Positions 8,390 through 16,620 of a stretch of 64,000 nt of DNA are shown piece by piece. The notes beneath the pieces are model-generated. The model made no database searches. It had not been told where the DNA came from and worked only from the letters and a program-made list of their open reading frames with translations. The position numbers were made by a program, and so were the translations under genes. Position 1 is the first letter of the stretch. Every line of letters starts with the position of its first letter. Origin of the DNA: Paludibaculum sp. (lineage in GTDB: Bacteria > Acidobacteriota > Terriglobia > Bryobacterales > Bryobacteraceae); the NCBI GenBank assembly GCA_029973955.1, contig JARKQJ010000218.1:1-64000 (forward strand). The letters are read 5' to 3'.

Positions 8390-9235
8390 CTAGACCGTAA
8401 AGTGTGGGCCGGGCAGGGTGGAGCCACCGACGACCATGCCGACGGGCTGGTGTGGCGGAGCAAAGCCCGGCACGGGGCCGGTGCCCATGACCTGAGTGAC
8501 CATCTGCGACGTTTTCCAAACCATGATGGGCATCTGGAGGCAGGAGGCGATCGAATCAAAGATCTCCTGCGAGTAATCAAAGGAGCCGCGCAGAGAAGCC
8601 CGCATGGCATTGATGAGGTTGGCAGTGCTGGTAGCGCCTTCGTCGTGCCGCAAGCTGATGAAGGGGCATGGGACATTCATGGTGGGCGGCGCGACGGGAG
8701 CGGGCACGGCCGCGAAGGTGGGGTACCAAGGCAGGCCGGGCACGGAGACACTGAGGCACAAGGCGTTCCACTGCATGCCAAAGCCGCGGGCAATGGCGTC
8801 GGCGAGGGCTGCGGAGGGCCCAGTCCAGGTGGCAAAGGCGGGTGAGTTCCTGACAACGACGTCCATCGGTTGACCTTGTAGACGGCCACCGGCGGCGACA
8901 GGGCCGTTGATCTGGATGTTGACGAGGCCGGCGGTGAGTTTCCACAATTGGAATCCGAATTCGATGGCGGCCAAAGCGCCGTCGATGATTCCGTTGTAGG
9001 TCTCGTTCATAGCGCGTTGGTTCGCCACATCAGACGGGCTATTGGACGCGGCGCGGAACAGGGCCGGCGGGAACGGGAGTGGCGCGGACTGGCTGGGTAC
9101 CGGGGGCCCTGGCAAGGGGGGGCGCATCGGGCTGGGCGGCAGGCCCTGCCTGACAGCGGGTAAGGTCAGATTAAAACTTCGGAAGCGTTGTTTGGCGGCC
9201 TCTTTGGCCATGGCGCCCAGTTGCAGATTTGGCAT
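8390..9235 (-). CDS. Hypothetical protein, proline-rich N-terminus
   Basis: A 281-residue protein without signal peptide or obvious transmembrane segments. Residues 1-65 include a Pro-rich linker (LPPSPMRPPLPGPPVPSQ). Residues about 70-281 look globular, with NIQINGPVAAGGRLQG, AFATWTGPSAALADAIARGFG and a closing HQPVGMVVGGSTLPGPHFTV. The Gly/Pro-rich closing text resembles small structural or assembly proteins, but no family was recognised. The ATG at 9235 is chosen over longer options because AGGAG sits 7 nt upstream. It is convergent with the TPR lipoprotein and isolated from other minus-strand genes. Function unknown. Confidence 0.68.
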   Translation of the reverse strand: MPNLQLGAMAKEAAKQRFRSFNLTLPAVRQGLPPSPMRPPLPGPPVPSQSAPLPFPPALFRAASNSPSDVANQRAMNETYNGIIDGALAAIEFGFQLWKLTAGLVNIQINGPVAAGGRLQGQPMDVVVRNSPAFATWTGPSAALADAIARGFGMQWNALCLSVSVPGLPWYPTFAAVPAPVAPPTMNVPCPFISLRHDEGATSTANLINAMRASLRGSFDYSQEIFDSIASCLQMPIMVWKTSQMVTQVMGTGPVPGFAPPHQPVGMVVGGSTLPGPHFTV

Positions 9236-9675
9236 CGATTCTCCTCGCCCAGGGGGGGCCTTGCGGGTGGATTTGTTTGAGAGTTTACCGTAATGGAGAT
9301 GATTGAGTCCTGGCGGCGTTCGGCGGACGCGGAGTTCAGGCGTGAAGCGACCGGCCTCACACGGCCGATCCGCGAAGTTGGTCCGATCGGCAACCGGCGA
9401 TATCAGGCTCACCTGTTCGCGAATGGGGAAGGGATTGTGAGTGGGGACAGGCGGGGGCAGGATTGATGGTCTGAGAGTTTCGGAGTTGTGTGCCGGAAAG
9501 GCTGCCGGATTCGGAGGAATGCGATGAAGTAAAGACGTGGGGATGAAAGGGGTGGGGCCGATTGCGATGAAGTGGACGAACCCGAAGTATGCGGCGGAGG
9601 TGGCGGCGGCGGAGGGGGGAAAGTAGGCCCCAGCGCCGGGGGAAGTAGTGGCTGGCGCCGAGTGGCGCCAGGGGC
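9236..9675. other. Intergenic stretch of 440 bp
   Basis: It lies upstream of the hypothetical gene and downstream of the GH3 gene, both on the minus strand. It holds two very short plus-strand frames. One, at 9293-9466, has 57 codons (MEMIESWRRSADAEF...). The other, at 9543-9626, has 27 codons (MKGVGPIAMKWTNPKYAAEV...) and ends just inside the hairpin that follows the GH3 gene. Either could be a remnant of a larger gene, but neither has a clear ribosome-binding site. Nothing else was recognised. Confidence 0.4.
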
Positions 9676-9679
9676 CTAC
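9623..9679 (-). terminator. Nested hairpin at the 3' end of the GH3 gene
   Basis: GTAGGCCCC (9623-9631) pairs perfectly with GGGGCCTAC (9671-9679). Inside it, TGGCGCC and GGCGCCA form a second stem. The GH3 stop codon lies in the outer arm. There is no run of T after the structure, so it may act as an mRNA 3' stabiliser or a non-canonical terminator. It also resembles the GC-rich hairpin repeats seen elsewhere in the window. Confidence 0.5.
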
Positions 9680-11745
9680 GGGTAAGTGAGGCCGAAGCCG
9701 AATTTGAAGAGGGGGTCGGAGAAGTCGTGGGCGGCGTCGGCGGCCTGGGACATGACGGAGGGCATGTCGCTGGGGAGGTCGAAGGGGAGTTTGCCGGTGG
9801 GGGCGGATTTGCCGAAGACGATGCGGAAGAGGGAGTGGTCCGAGACGCCGAAGGAGGCGAGGACGGCGGGGACCTGATCGATGAATTCGGTGAGGATGGT
9901 GGGGCGGTCCATATCGACGCAGACGACGACGGGTTTGCCGGAGGAGGCGAGTTTGAGGACGGCGTCGAGTTCGGCCTGATTGGCGGAGCCGGTATAGGCG
10001 AGGGTATTGCCGAGGACGGGGCGGATGTTGACGGCGGGGGCGTTGGGAGAGCGGCCGGCGCCTCGGGGGCCGCCGGGACCGCCGGCGCCGGGGATGACGA
10101 AGCTGCCGCCGAAGGGGTAGACGATGGCGGGAGTGGTGATGCGGATGATGGCGAGGTCGGCCTGGGTGATGTCGGTGACAACGGTGCCGTAGGGCGAGGC
10201 GGCCTGGGGATCGAGGTTCTGGAGGAAGATCTTTTTGGCGACGGGGAAGGGGAGGGTTTGGGGTGAGTTCTTTAGGAGGACGACGCTGCGGTCCTGGGCT
10301 TTCTGGCCGGCGGCGACGAACTCGGCGCTGCCGGCGATGTGTTTGGCCTGGTCGGGATCGACGTAGGGGTTTTCAAAGAGGCCGAGATCGAACATGGCTT
10401 TGAGGATGCGGCGGGCGGAGAGGTCGAGGCGGGCGGCGGGGATGGAGCCTTCCTGGACGCATTCGAGGATGTAGCGGGGGTCGGCTTCGCTGAGGAGCTG
10501 ATCGACGCCGGCGAGGATCATGGCTTTCTCCTGGTCTTTGCGGGAGAGGTGTTCGACGCCCCAGGGCATGCTGCGGATGGTGTCGGTGACCATGATGCCG
10601 GGGAAGGCGAGTTTGTCGCGGAGGAGGGTGGTGGCCATGGCTTTGGAGAAGTTGATGGCGACGGTGTCCTTGCCGGTGGGGATGAAGTAGGCGCCCATAA
10701 CGGCGCCGGCGCCGGCCTGGAATGCGGCTTTGAAGGGGATGAGGTGGGAGTCGAACTGGTTGGCGGGGTAGATGGCCCATTTGCCGTAGTCGCTATGGGG
10801 GTCGTAGCCGTCCTTGACGGGGCCGTCGCCGGGGAAGTGTTTGACGATGCAGAGGACGCTATCGGGCCCGAGGCGTTTGCCCTGGGCGCCCTCGATGAAG
10901 GCGGCGGTGAGTTTGGCGACCCATTGGAAGTCGTCGCCGAAGGTACCGTTGATGCGGTTCCAGCGGGGTTCGGTGGCGACGTCGGCCTGGGGGCCGAGGA
11001 GGGCGCGGATGCCGATGGCGCGGAGTTCGCGGGCGGTGATGCGGGCGTGTTCCTGAACGGCGGCGGCATCGCCGATAGCGGCGAGGCCGAGCTGGCCGGG
11101 CCACTGGGAGAGGCGGGCGGAGGGAGCGGGGCGGCCGGCGAATTCTACGCCCATGGCGGCACGGCGAACACCGCTTCTGGGGTTGTCGCTGGGCGTCATG
11201 GGGATGCCGAGTCGGGAGGATTCGGCGATTTCCTGGAGGTTGTTGATAAATCTCGCGGTGATTTCGGGGGCTTCGGGGCCGGGGCGGATGACGGCCCAGC
11301 GGATGCCGCGCTGGAGGATGAGGTCGCGGACGGGGGCGGGGGAGCCGGGTTCGATGTTGTAGGGGTTATTGCGGCCGAGGATGGCGCGGGCGGCGCCCTT
11401 GGGCTGGGGGGCTGGGGTGGCTCCCGGGCGGATGGGAGCGCCCATGGCTCCGGTGGGATTGTCGAGGAGTTCGCCGTTGGGGCCGGTGGCGCCGGAGATG
11501 GAGGCGTGGAACATGAGGCCGGCCTTTTCCTGGGTGGTCATGCGAGTGAGGAGGTCGGCGACGCGGCGCTCGGTGGGGAGGCGCCAGTCTTCGTAGGGGT
11601 CGAGGCGGCCGTTGCGGTTGAGGTCTTTGAAGGAGAGGCCGGAGAGCTTCAGGATGGGGGCTGAGCGCGCGCCGAGGAGGGGTTGTTGGGGCTGGGCGAA
11701 GAGGGCTGGGGCGGCGAAGAGCGCGAGGAGGTAGCGAAGCGGCAT
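9676..11745 (-). CDS. Secreted glycoside hydrolase family 3 beta-glycosidase
   Basis: A 689-residue exported enzyme (signal peptide to about residue 18, ALFAQ) with both GH3 domains. The N-terminal barrel has KHFPGDG at 302-308 and the likely nucleophile Asp388 in FPGIMVTDTI. The C-terminal domain (about 470-689) ends FKFGFGLTYP, as in bacterial beta-glucosidases and beta-xylosidases. Near the start, DLNRNGRLDPYEDW (41-54) looks like an EF-hand calcium loop, an addition found in some acidobacterial GH3 enzymes. It hydrolyses beta-linked sugars from the non-reducing end; the exact sugar cannot be told. The gene stands alone, divergent from the blaI-type operon 211 bp away. Confidence 0.9.
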   Translation of the reverse strand: MPLRYLLALFAAPALFAQPQQPLLGARSAPILKLSGLSFKDLNRNGRLDPYEDWRLPTERRVADLLTRMTTQEKAGLMFHASISGATGPNGELLDNPTGAMGAPIRPGATPAPQPKGAARAILGRNNPYNIEPGSPAPVRDLILQRGIRWAVIRPGPEAPEITARFINNLQEIAESSRLGIPMTPSDNPRSGVRRAAMGVEFAGRPAPSARLSQWPGQLGLAAIGDAAAVQEHARITARELRAIGIRALLGPQADVATEPRWNRINGTFGDDFQWVAKLTAAFIEGAQGKRLGPDSVLCIVKHFPGDGPVKDGYDPHSDYGKWAIYPANQFDSHLIPFKAAFQAGAGAVMGAYFIPTGKDTVAINFSKAMATTLLRDKLAFPGIMVTDTIRSMPWGVEHLSRKDQEKAMILAGVDQLLSEADPRYILECVQEGSIPAARLDLSARRILKAMFDLGLFENPYVDPDQAKHIAGSAEFVAAGQKAQDRSVVLLKNSPQTLPFPVAKKIFLQNLDPQAASPYGTVVTDITQADLAIIRITTPAIVYPFGGSFVIPGAGGPGGPRGAGRSPNAPAVNIRPVLGNTLAYTGSANQAELDAVLKLASSGKPVVVCVDMDRPTILTEFIDQVPAVLASFGVSDHSLFRIVFGKSAPTGKLPFDLPSDMPSVMSQAADAAHDFSDPLFKFGFGLTYP

Positions 11746-11890
11746 CGTTTGGATACGAAATCACAGGAAGGGTTGGGAGTCAAGTGCGGGGGATTGGGGG
11801 TGGGCGAGGTGGTGGTCCGTGGCGGATGGCGGTGCCGACGGCAAGTTGGAATTGGGTGAGGCCTTCGCGACGGCAGATGGGAGAAGAGGC

Positions 11891-11918
11891 TTGACACGCG
11901 CCGGGGAAGTGCTAATAT
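11891..11918 (+). promoter_or_regulatory. Promoter of the blaI-like operon
   Basis: A perfect TTGACA at 11891-11896 is followed, after 16 bp, by TAATAT at 11913-11918. Transcription would start near 11925, about 30 bp before the GTG start of the regulator gene. In such GC-rich DNA a full consensus -35 box is striking. The -10 box touches the dyad at 11918-11936. Confidence 0.7.
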
Positions 11919-11936
11919 TTTGGCATGATGTCAAAA
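11918..11936. promoter_or_regulatory. Candidate operator for the BlaI/MecI-type repressor
   Basis: A 19-bp dyad has half sites TTTTGGCAT and ATGTCAAAA around a single central G; 8 of the 9 base pairs are symmetrical. It overlaps the end of the -10 box and the expected transcription start, the classic place for autorepression by a winged-helix dimer such as the one encoded just downstream. It differs from the well-known staphylococcal Bla/Mec operator (TACA/TGTA based), but BlaI-family sites vary among phyla. Confidence 0.62.
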
Positions 11937-11956
11937 ATTGAGCAGGATGGCCGGCG

Positions 11957-12340
11957 GTGACGGCGGGGGCGGCGTTGAGCCGGCGGGAGCGGCAGATCCT
12001 GGAGATTCTGTACCAGAGAGGGAAGGCGTCGGTGGCGGAGGTGCGGGAGGCGATGGAGGATGCGCCGAGTTATTCGGCGGTGCGAACGCTGCTGAACGTG
12101 CTGAAGGACAAGGGGCATGTGAAGCACAAGGCGGAGGGGTTGAAGTACGTCTATTTGCCGACAGTGCCGCGGGACAAGGCGAAGAAGAGCGCGGTGCGGC
12201 ATTTATTGGACACCTATTTCTCCGGGTCGCCAGAGCAGATTGTGGCGGCGTTGTTGGATGTTTCCTCGACGCAACTGACGCAGGAAGAGCTGGACCGGAT
12301 GGCGGCCATGATCGAGAGAGCGAGGGGAAGGGAGAAGTGA
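11957..12340 (+). CDS. blaI: BlaI/MecI-family transcriptional repressor
   Basis: A 127-residue winged-helix protein. Residues 8-70 carry the DNA-binding domain (LSRRERQILEILYQRGKASV, PSYSAVRTLLNVLKDKGHV). Residues 85-127 form the helical dimerisation and cleavage region (FSGSPEQIVAALLDVS). In this family the repressor is inactivated by proteolysis triggered by its partner membrane metallopeptidase, which is encoded immediately downstream with a 1-bp gap. The GTG start is inferred because the ATGs at 11925, 11928 and 11947 are out of frame. A strong promoter and an overlapping dyad precede the gene, so autoregulation is likely. No beta-lactamase is nearby, so the target is probably not antibiotic resistance. 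Confidence 0.87.
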   Translation: MTAGAALSRRERQILEILYQRGKASVAEVREAMEDAPSYSAVRTLLNVLKDKGHVKHKAEGLKYVYLPTVPRDKAKKSAVRHLLDTYFSGSPEQIVAALLDVSSTQLTQEELDRMAAMIERARGREK

Positions 12341-12341
12341 G

Positions 12342-14153
12342 ATGAGCGGATTCCTGTTGGCGATGGCGTGGAAGGCGACGGCGATCTTGGGGCTGGCGTG
12401 GGTGGCATCGCTGCTGATGCGCAGGGGGGCGGCGGCGGCGCGGCACCTGGTGTGGACGGCGGCGGTGGTGGCGGTGCTGGCGGCGCCGGTGATGAGCGTG
12501 TCGGTGCCGGCTTGGGAGGTGGCGTTGCCGGCGGGGGTGACGTTCTCGATGACAGCGCACGGGTCCGCGGCTCCGGCCGGTGCGCCGGGCGGAGGAGCGG
12601 CTGGGCCAGCGGGCGGAGGGGCTCCGGTGTGGCGTGTGGATTGGGGCTCTGTGGGCGTTTGGTTGTGGGTGCTCGGGGCGGGCGTGATGCTGCTGAGAGT
12701 GGGCGCGGCCTGGTGGACGGTGCGGGGGTTGCGGGCGGGGGCGCGGAAGTTGGAAGGCGTGGGGCTGGGCGTGGACGTGCTTGAGTGCGGCGTAGAGATG
12801 CCGATGTCGGTGGGGTTGCGGCGGCCGGCGATCCTGTTGCCGCGGGGCGCGCCGGATTGGGAGGCAGAACGGCTGCGGCTGGTGTTGGCGCATGAACTGG
12901 CACATGTGAGGCGGGGCGACCTGGTGTCGAATTTCCTGGCCCGGATGGCGCTGTGCCTGCATTGGTGGAATCCGCTGGCCTGGGTGGCGTGGAGAGAGTT
13001 TGTGCGGGAGAGAGAGAAGGCGGCCGATGACATGGTGATCGAGTCGGGCGCTTCACCGGTAACCTATGCGGGCTATTTGCTGGAGATGGCGCGGGCGGCG
13101 GCGGCCGAGCCGGAGTTGGAGCCGGCGGCACTGCCGATGGCACGGAGATCGCAGTTGGAGGGCAGATTGATGTCGATTTTGGATGAGAAAGTGAAGCGCG
13201 GCGCGCCCGGGCGCGCGGCATGGATGGGCACGGTTGTGGTGATGCTGGCCGGTGTGGGGATGTTGGCGGCGGTGCGGCCGTCGGTGGTGGAGCGGACGGT
13301 GCCGGCGGTGGTGCAGAGCGTAGCTCAGGCGGCGGCCCAGTTGCCGGTTCCGGCGGCGGCTCCGGCACAGAAGTTGGAGGAGCGGGTTGGGGTGGATTAT
13401 GGGACAGGTCTGCAGAAGTTAGCGGAGCAGGAGCTGCGTGCCGGGCGTGTAGCCGAGGCTGAGAAGCTCTATTTGCAGGCGCTGACTGTGTATGGGACGG
13501 ATCCCCGGGCGCAAGCGGTGCTGGTGAAGTTGGGGGTGATGGCGATCGAACGGGAGCAATATGAGAAGGCGGAAGGGTACTTGGAGAAGGCCCAGGGGGG
13601 GGATGCGAAGATCACGGCACAGGCGTTGATGTGGCTCGGTGTGTCGTTGGAAAGACAGGGAAAACTGGTCGATGCCGAGATATTGTATCGGGGTGGGGCG
13701 GGGTTGGCGACATTGAGCGAAGTGCAGGGGCAGGTGGCGGCCCGGCTGCTGGCGCGGGTGTTGAAGGCAAATGGCAAAGAGCTGGAGGCGGAGGAGTTGG
13801 AGCGGCGCGTGGCGGAGGAGGTGGCGGCACGGAAGCCGGTGCTGCTGCCGGAGCCGGCGGAGGTGTTTCGGATCGGCGGCGGACAGGTGGAGGCGCCCGT
13901 TCCGGTTCATAAGGTGGAGCCGGAATATACGCAAGAGGCGCGCGTGGCGAAGTATATGGGGTCCGTTCTGTTGACAGTGGTGATTGGCGAGGACGGGCGG
14001 CCGTTCAATATCCAGGTACTGCGGGGGATTGGCCTGGGGTTGGATGAAAGGGCGGTGGAGGCGGTGAAGCAGTGGCGGTTCGAGCCGGGGACGAAGGGCG
14101 GGGCGCCGGTGAATGTGCGCGCGAATATTGAGGTCAATTTCAAGTTGCTGTGA
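12342..14153 (+). CDS. BlaR1-like M56 membrane metallopeptidase with TPR and TonB C-terminal domains
   Basis: A 603-residue sensor protein. N-terminal membrane segments (about 5-25, 38-58, 105-125) precede the zinc motif HELAH at 184-188, with a third ligand probably Glu225 in REREKAADD. A membrane helix near 305-325 leads into an outer part. This consists of TPR-like repeats (about 355-500, ALTVYGTDPRAQAVLVKLG) and a TonB C-terminal domain (about 515-603, VEPEYTQEARVAKYMGSVLLTVVIGEDG and AVEAVKQWRFEPGTK). Usual BlaR1 proteins carry a penicillin-binding sensor instead, so this one may sense an envelope or outer-membrane state. It is cotranscribed with the repressor, which it probably cleaves or triggers to be cleaved. 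Confidence 0.87.
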   Translation: MSGFLLAMAWKATAILGLAWVASLLMRRGAAAARHLVWTAAVVAVLAAPVMSVSVPAWEVALPAGVTFSMTAHGSAAPAGAPGGGAAGPAGGGAPVWRVDWGSVGVWLWVLGAGVMLLRVGAAWWTVRGLRAGARKLEGVGLGVDVLECGVEMPMSVGLRRPAILLPRGAPDWEAERLRLVLAHELAHVRRGDLVSNFLARMALCLHWWNPLAWVAWREFVREREKAADDMVIESGASPVTYAGYLLEMARAAAAEPELEPAALPMARRSQLEGRLMSILDEKVKRGAPGRAAWMGTVVVMLAGVGMLAAVRPSVVERTVPAVVQSVAQAAAQLPVPAAAPAQKLEERVGVDYGTGLQKLAEQELRAGRVAEAEKLYLQALTVYGTDPRAQAVLVKLGVMAIEREQYEKAEGYLEKAQGGDAKITAQALMWLGVSLERQGKLVDAEILYRGGAGLATLSEVQGQVAARLLARVLKANGKELEAEELERRVAEEVAARKPVLLPEPAEVFRIGGGQVEAPVPVHKVEPEYTQEARVAKYMGSVLLTVVIGEDGRPFNIQVLRGIGLGLDERAVEAVKQWRFEPGTKGGAPVNVRANIEVNFKLL

Positions 14154-14224
14154 GCGGATGCGCCGGGAGCCGGGTAAGGACCACCTGCCCCACCTCGGGT
14201 GGAGAGTTGTTAAATAAGAGACAG

Positions 14225-16579
14225 ATGTCTCCTTTCTCTGAAGCGGTTCATCCGGTGGATTTGGATGTGTTGGAGCGGATCCAGCGGCGGGTGCTTTGGT
14301 TGAGCACGTACATGATTCACTATGCGAACCATGTGCGGCCGAATGCGGACGCGATCAAAGTGGGCGGGCACCAGGCGAGCTGCGCGTCGTCGGTGGGGAT
14401 TTTGACCGCGTATTACTTTGGCGCGGCTGAGCCGGAGGACCTGATTGCGATCAAGCCGCATGCGGCGCCGGTGTATCACGCGATCCAGTACCTGCTGGGC
14501 GGGCTGGCGGAAGAGAAGATGCGGGAGCTGCGGGCGTTTGGGGGATTGCAGTCGTACCCGTGCCGGCTAAAGGATCCGGATGCGTTTCATTTCTCCACGG
14601 GGTCAGTGGGCTTCGGGGCGGTGATGCCGCACTTCATGTCGCTGGCGCGACACTATGTGACGGACCATTTCGGCTATGAGAAGCGGCCGCGGTTTCTGTC
14701 GCTGATGGGGGATGCGGAACTGGATGAGGGCAATGTTTGGGAGGCGTTGAGCGAGGACAGTCTGCAAAAGCTGGGGCGGGTGATCTGGATGGTGGACCTG
14801 AACCGGCAGAGCCTGGACCGGGTGGTGCCGACGGGGCGGGCGCAGAAGGTGAAGTCGTCGCTGAGTTCGTTCGGGTTTCACGTGATTGAGGTGAAGTACG
14901 GCTCGAGGCTGGAGGCGGCGTTTGCGAAGCCGGGCGGGGCGAAGCTGCGGGCGCGGATCGACGAGATGCCGAACAGCGAGTATCAGGCGCTGTTGCGGAT
15001 GCGGGCCAGCGGGCAGATGGCGGAGTTGTTGTGCCGGCGGCCGGAGGGGCCGGATGGGGAGTTGGCGGAGTTGCTGGCGGGTGAGACGGACCTGCCTGGA
15101 TTGGTGTCGGACTTAGGCGGGCACGATCTGCGGAAGCTGCTGGCGGCGTTTGCAGAGGCAAACACGGTGACGGACCGGCCGGTGGCGATTGTGGCGTACA
15201 CGGTGAAGGGCTGGGGGTTGCCGCTGGCCGGGGATCCGACGAATCATTCGCGGCTGTTGACGGATGAGCAGATGGAAGAGCTGCGGGGCGGGCTGGGGAT
15301 TGCGGCTGGGGCGGAGATTAGCGGGTTTGCGGCGGGGTCGGCGGAGGCGCGGGCGTGCGAGGCGGCGCGAAGGAGGGTGGGCCTGGAGCGGGATCTGACG
15401 CGGCGGACGGTGGCGGCGAGGATTCCTCAGAGCCTGGAGCGGGAGTACACGGGCGAGATAGCGACGCAGCAGGCGTTTGGGAATGTGATGTCGGAGCTGG
15501 CGCGGATGCCGGAGGCGCGGCGCAGGCTGGTGACGGCGAGTCCGGATGTGGCGGTGTCGACGGGATTGGGAGGCTGGCTGCAGAAGGTGGGGGTGTATTC
15601 GCCGGAGGATGAGATCGATTATTTCGGCGAGCAGGCGGTGCCGGTGGCGCTGAAGTGGAAGCAGGGCCGGGCGGGCCAGCATGTGGAGCTGGGGATCTCG
15701 GAGAACAACCTGTTTCTGATGCTGGGTGCGCTGGGGGTGACGTCTGACTTGCTGGGCGAGCCGCTGGCGCCGGTGGGGACGGTTTACGATACGTTCATTT
15801 CCCGCGGATTGGATGCGTTGCACTATGCGGTTTACAACGGGGGCAAGTTCATTGTGGTGGGGACGCCCTCGGGGATCAGTCTGGGACCGGAGGGCGGGCT
15901 GCACCAATCGCTGATGCCGCCGTCGTTCGGGATTGAGAGCCCGATGATCACGTATTACGAGCCGTGTTTTGCGAAGGAGATGGAGTGGATTCTCCTGGAG
16001 GGAATCCGGCGGATTCTGGAGGATTCGAAAGCGGAGAGCGTGTATTTGCGGCTATCGACGGTACCGCAGCGGCAGGAGCTTTTCCCGAGCGGGCGAGGGG
16101 GATTGCGGGAGGATGTACTGCGGGGCGGGTACAGGCTGGTGGACTATTCGGGGCGGGCCGAATATGCGCCGGGGGTGAATGTAGTGAACCTTTTCACGTG
16201 CGGGGCGATGGTGCCGCCGGCGGTGGCGGCGTCAGAGGAACTGGCGGCGGAGGAGTTGTTTGTGAACGTGATTGCGGTGACGAGTCCGGACCTGCTGCAC
16301 CGGGGGTGGGTGCAGGCGCGGCGGGCGCGGATGAAGGGCCGGGCGGCGGGGCATCATTTGGAAGCGCTGGTGCCGGAGCGGGAGAGGGGGTGTCCGCTGG
16401 TGACGGTGATGGACGGGCATCCGCACGCACTATCGTATCTGGGGAGCGTATTTGGAGCGAAGACGGTGCCGTTGGGGGTGGATCAGTATGGGCAATCGGG
16501 GGCGCGGCTGGAGCTGTACGAACACTATGAGATCAGCGTGGCGGCGATGGTGAAGGCGGCGATTGAGGCGATCGGCTGA
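14225..16579 (+). CDS. Transketolase / homodimeric pyruvate-dehydrogenase-E1-like TPP enzyme
   Basis: A 784-residue thiamine-diphosphate enzyme related to AceE, with all three transketolase-type domains. The TPP/Mg motif GDAELDEGN (162-170) is followed by DLN (191-193). The middle domain has IATQQAFGNVMSELAR, SPDVAVSTGLGGW and ELGISENNLFLMLGALG, close to AceE, and SGISLGPEGGLHQS follows. It is shorter than classical AceE (about 890 residues), mainly in the C-terminal domain. No E2/E3 genes are nearby, so it may be a free-standing 2-oxoacid-processing or transketolase-like enzyme. The ATG at 14225 matches the expected N-terminus; a GTG at 14150 overlapping the previous stop is a less likely alternative. 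Confidence 0.8.
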   Translation: MSPFSEAVHPVDLDVLERIQRRVLWLSTYMIHYANHVRPNADAIKVGGHQASCASSVGILTAYYFGAAEPEDLIAIKPHAAPVYHAIQYLLGGLAEEKMRELRAFGGLQSYPCRLKDPDAFHFSTGSVGFGAVMPHFMSLARHYVTDHFGYEKRPRFLSLMGDAELDEGNVWEALSEDSLQKLGRVIWMVDLNRQSLDRVVPTGRAQKVKSSLSSFGFHVIEVKYGSRLEAAFAKPGGAKLRARIDEMPNSEYQALLRMRASGQMAELLCRRPEGPDGELAELLAGETDLPGLVSDLGGHDLRKLLAAFAEANTVTDRPVAIVAYTVKGWGLPLAGDPTNHSRLLTDEQMEELRGGLGIAAGAEISGFAAGSAEARACEAARRRVGLERDLTRRTVAARIPQSLEREYTGEIATQQAFGNVMSELARMPEARRRLVTASPDVAVSTGLGGWLQKVGVYSPEDEIDYFGEQAVPVALKWKQGRAGQHVELGISENNLFLMLGALGVTSDLLGEPLAPVGTVYDTFISRGLDALHYAVYNGGKFIVVGTPSGISLGPEGGLHQSLMPPSFGIESPMITYYEPCFAKEMEWILLEGIRRILEDSKAESVYLRLSTVPQRQELFPSGRGGLREDVLRGGYRLVDYSGRAEYAPGVNVVNLFTCGAMVPPAVAASEELAAEELFVNVIAVTSPDLLHRGWVQARRARMKGRAAGHHLEALVPERERGCPLVTVMDGHPHALSYLGSVFGAKTVPLGVDQYGQSGARLELYEHYEISVAAMVKAAIEAIG

Positions 16580-16620
16580 GGTGATTTGACCGCCGTGCGG
16601 ATTGGTGATAGAAGCAAGGC

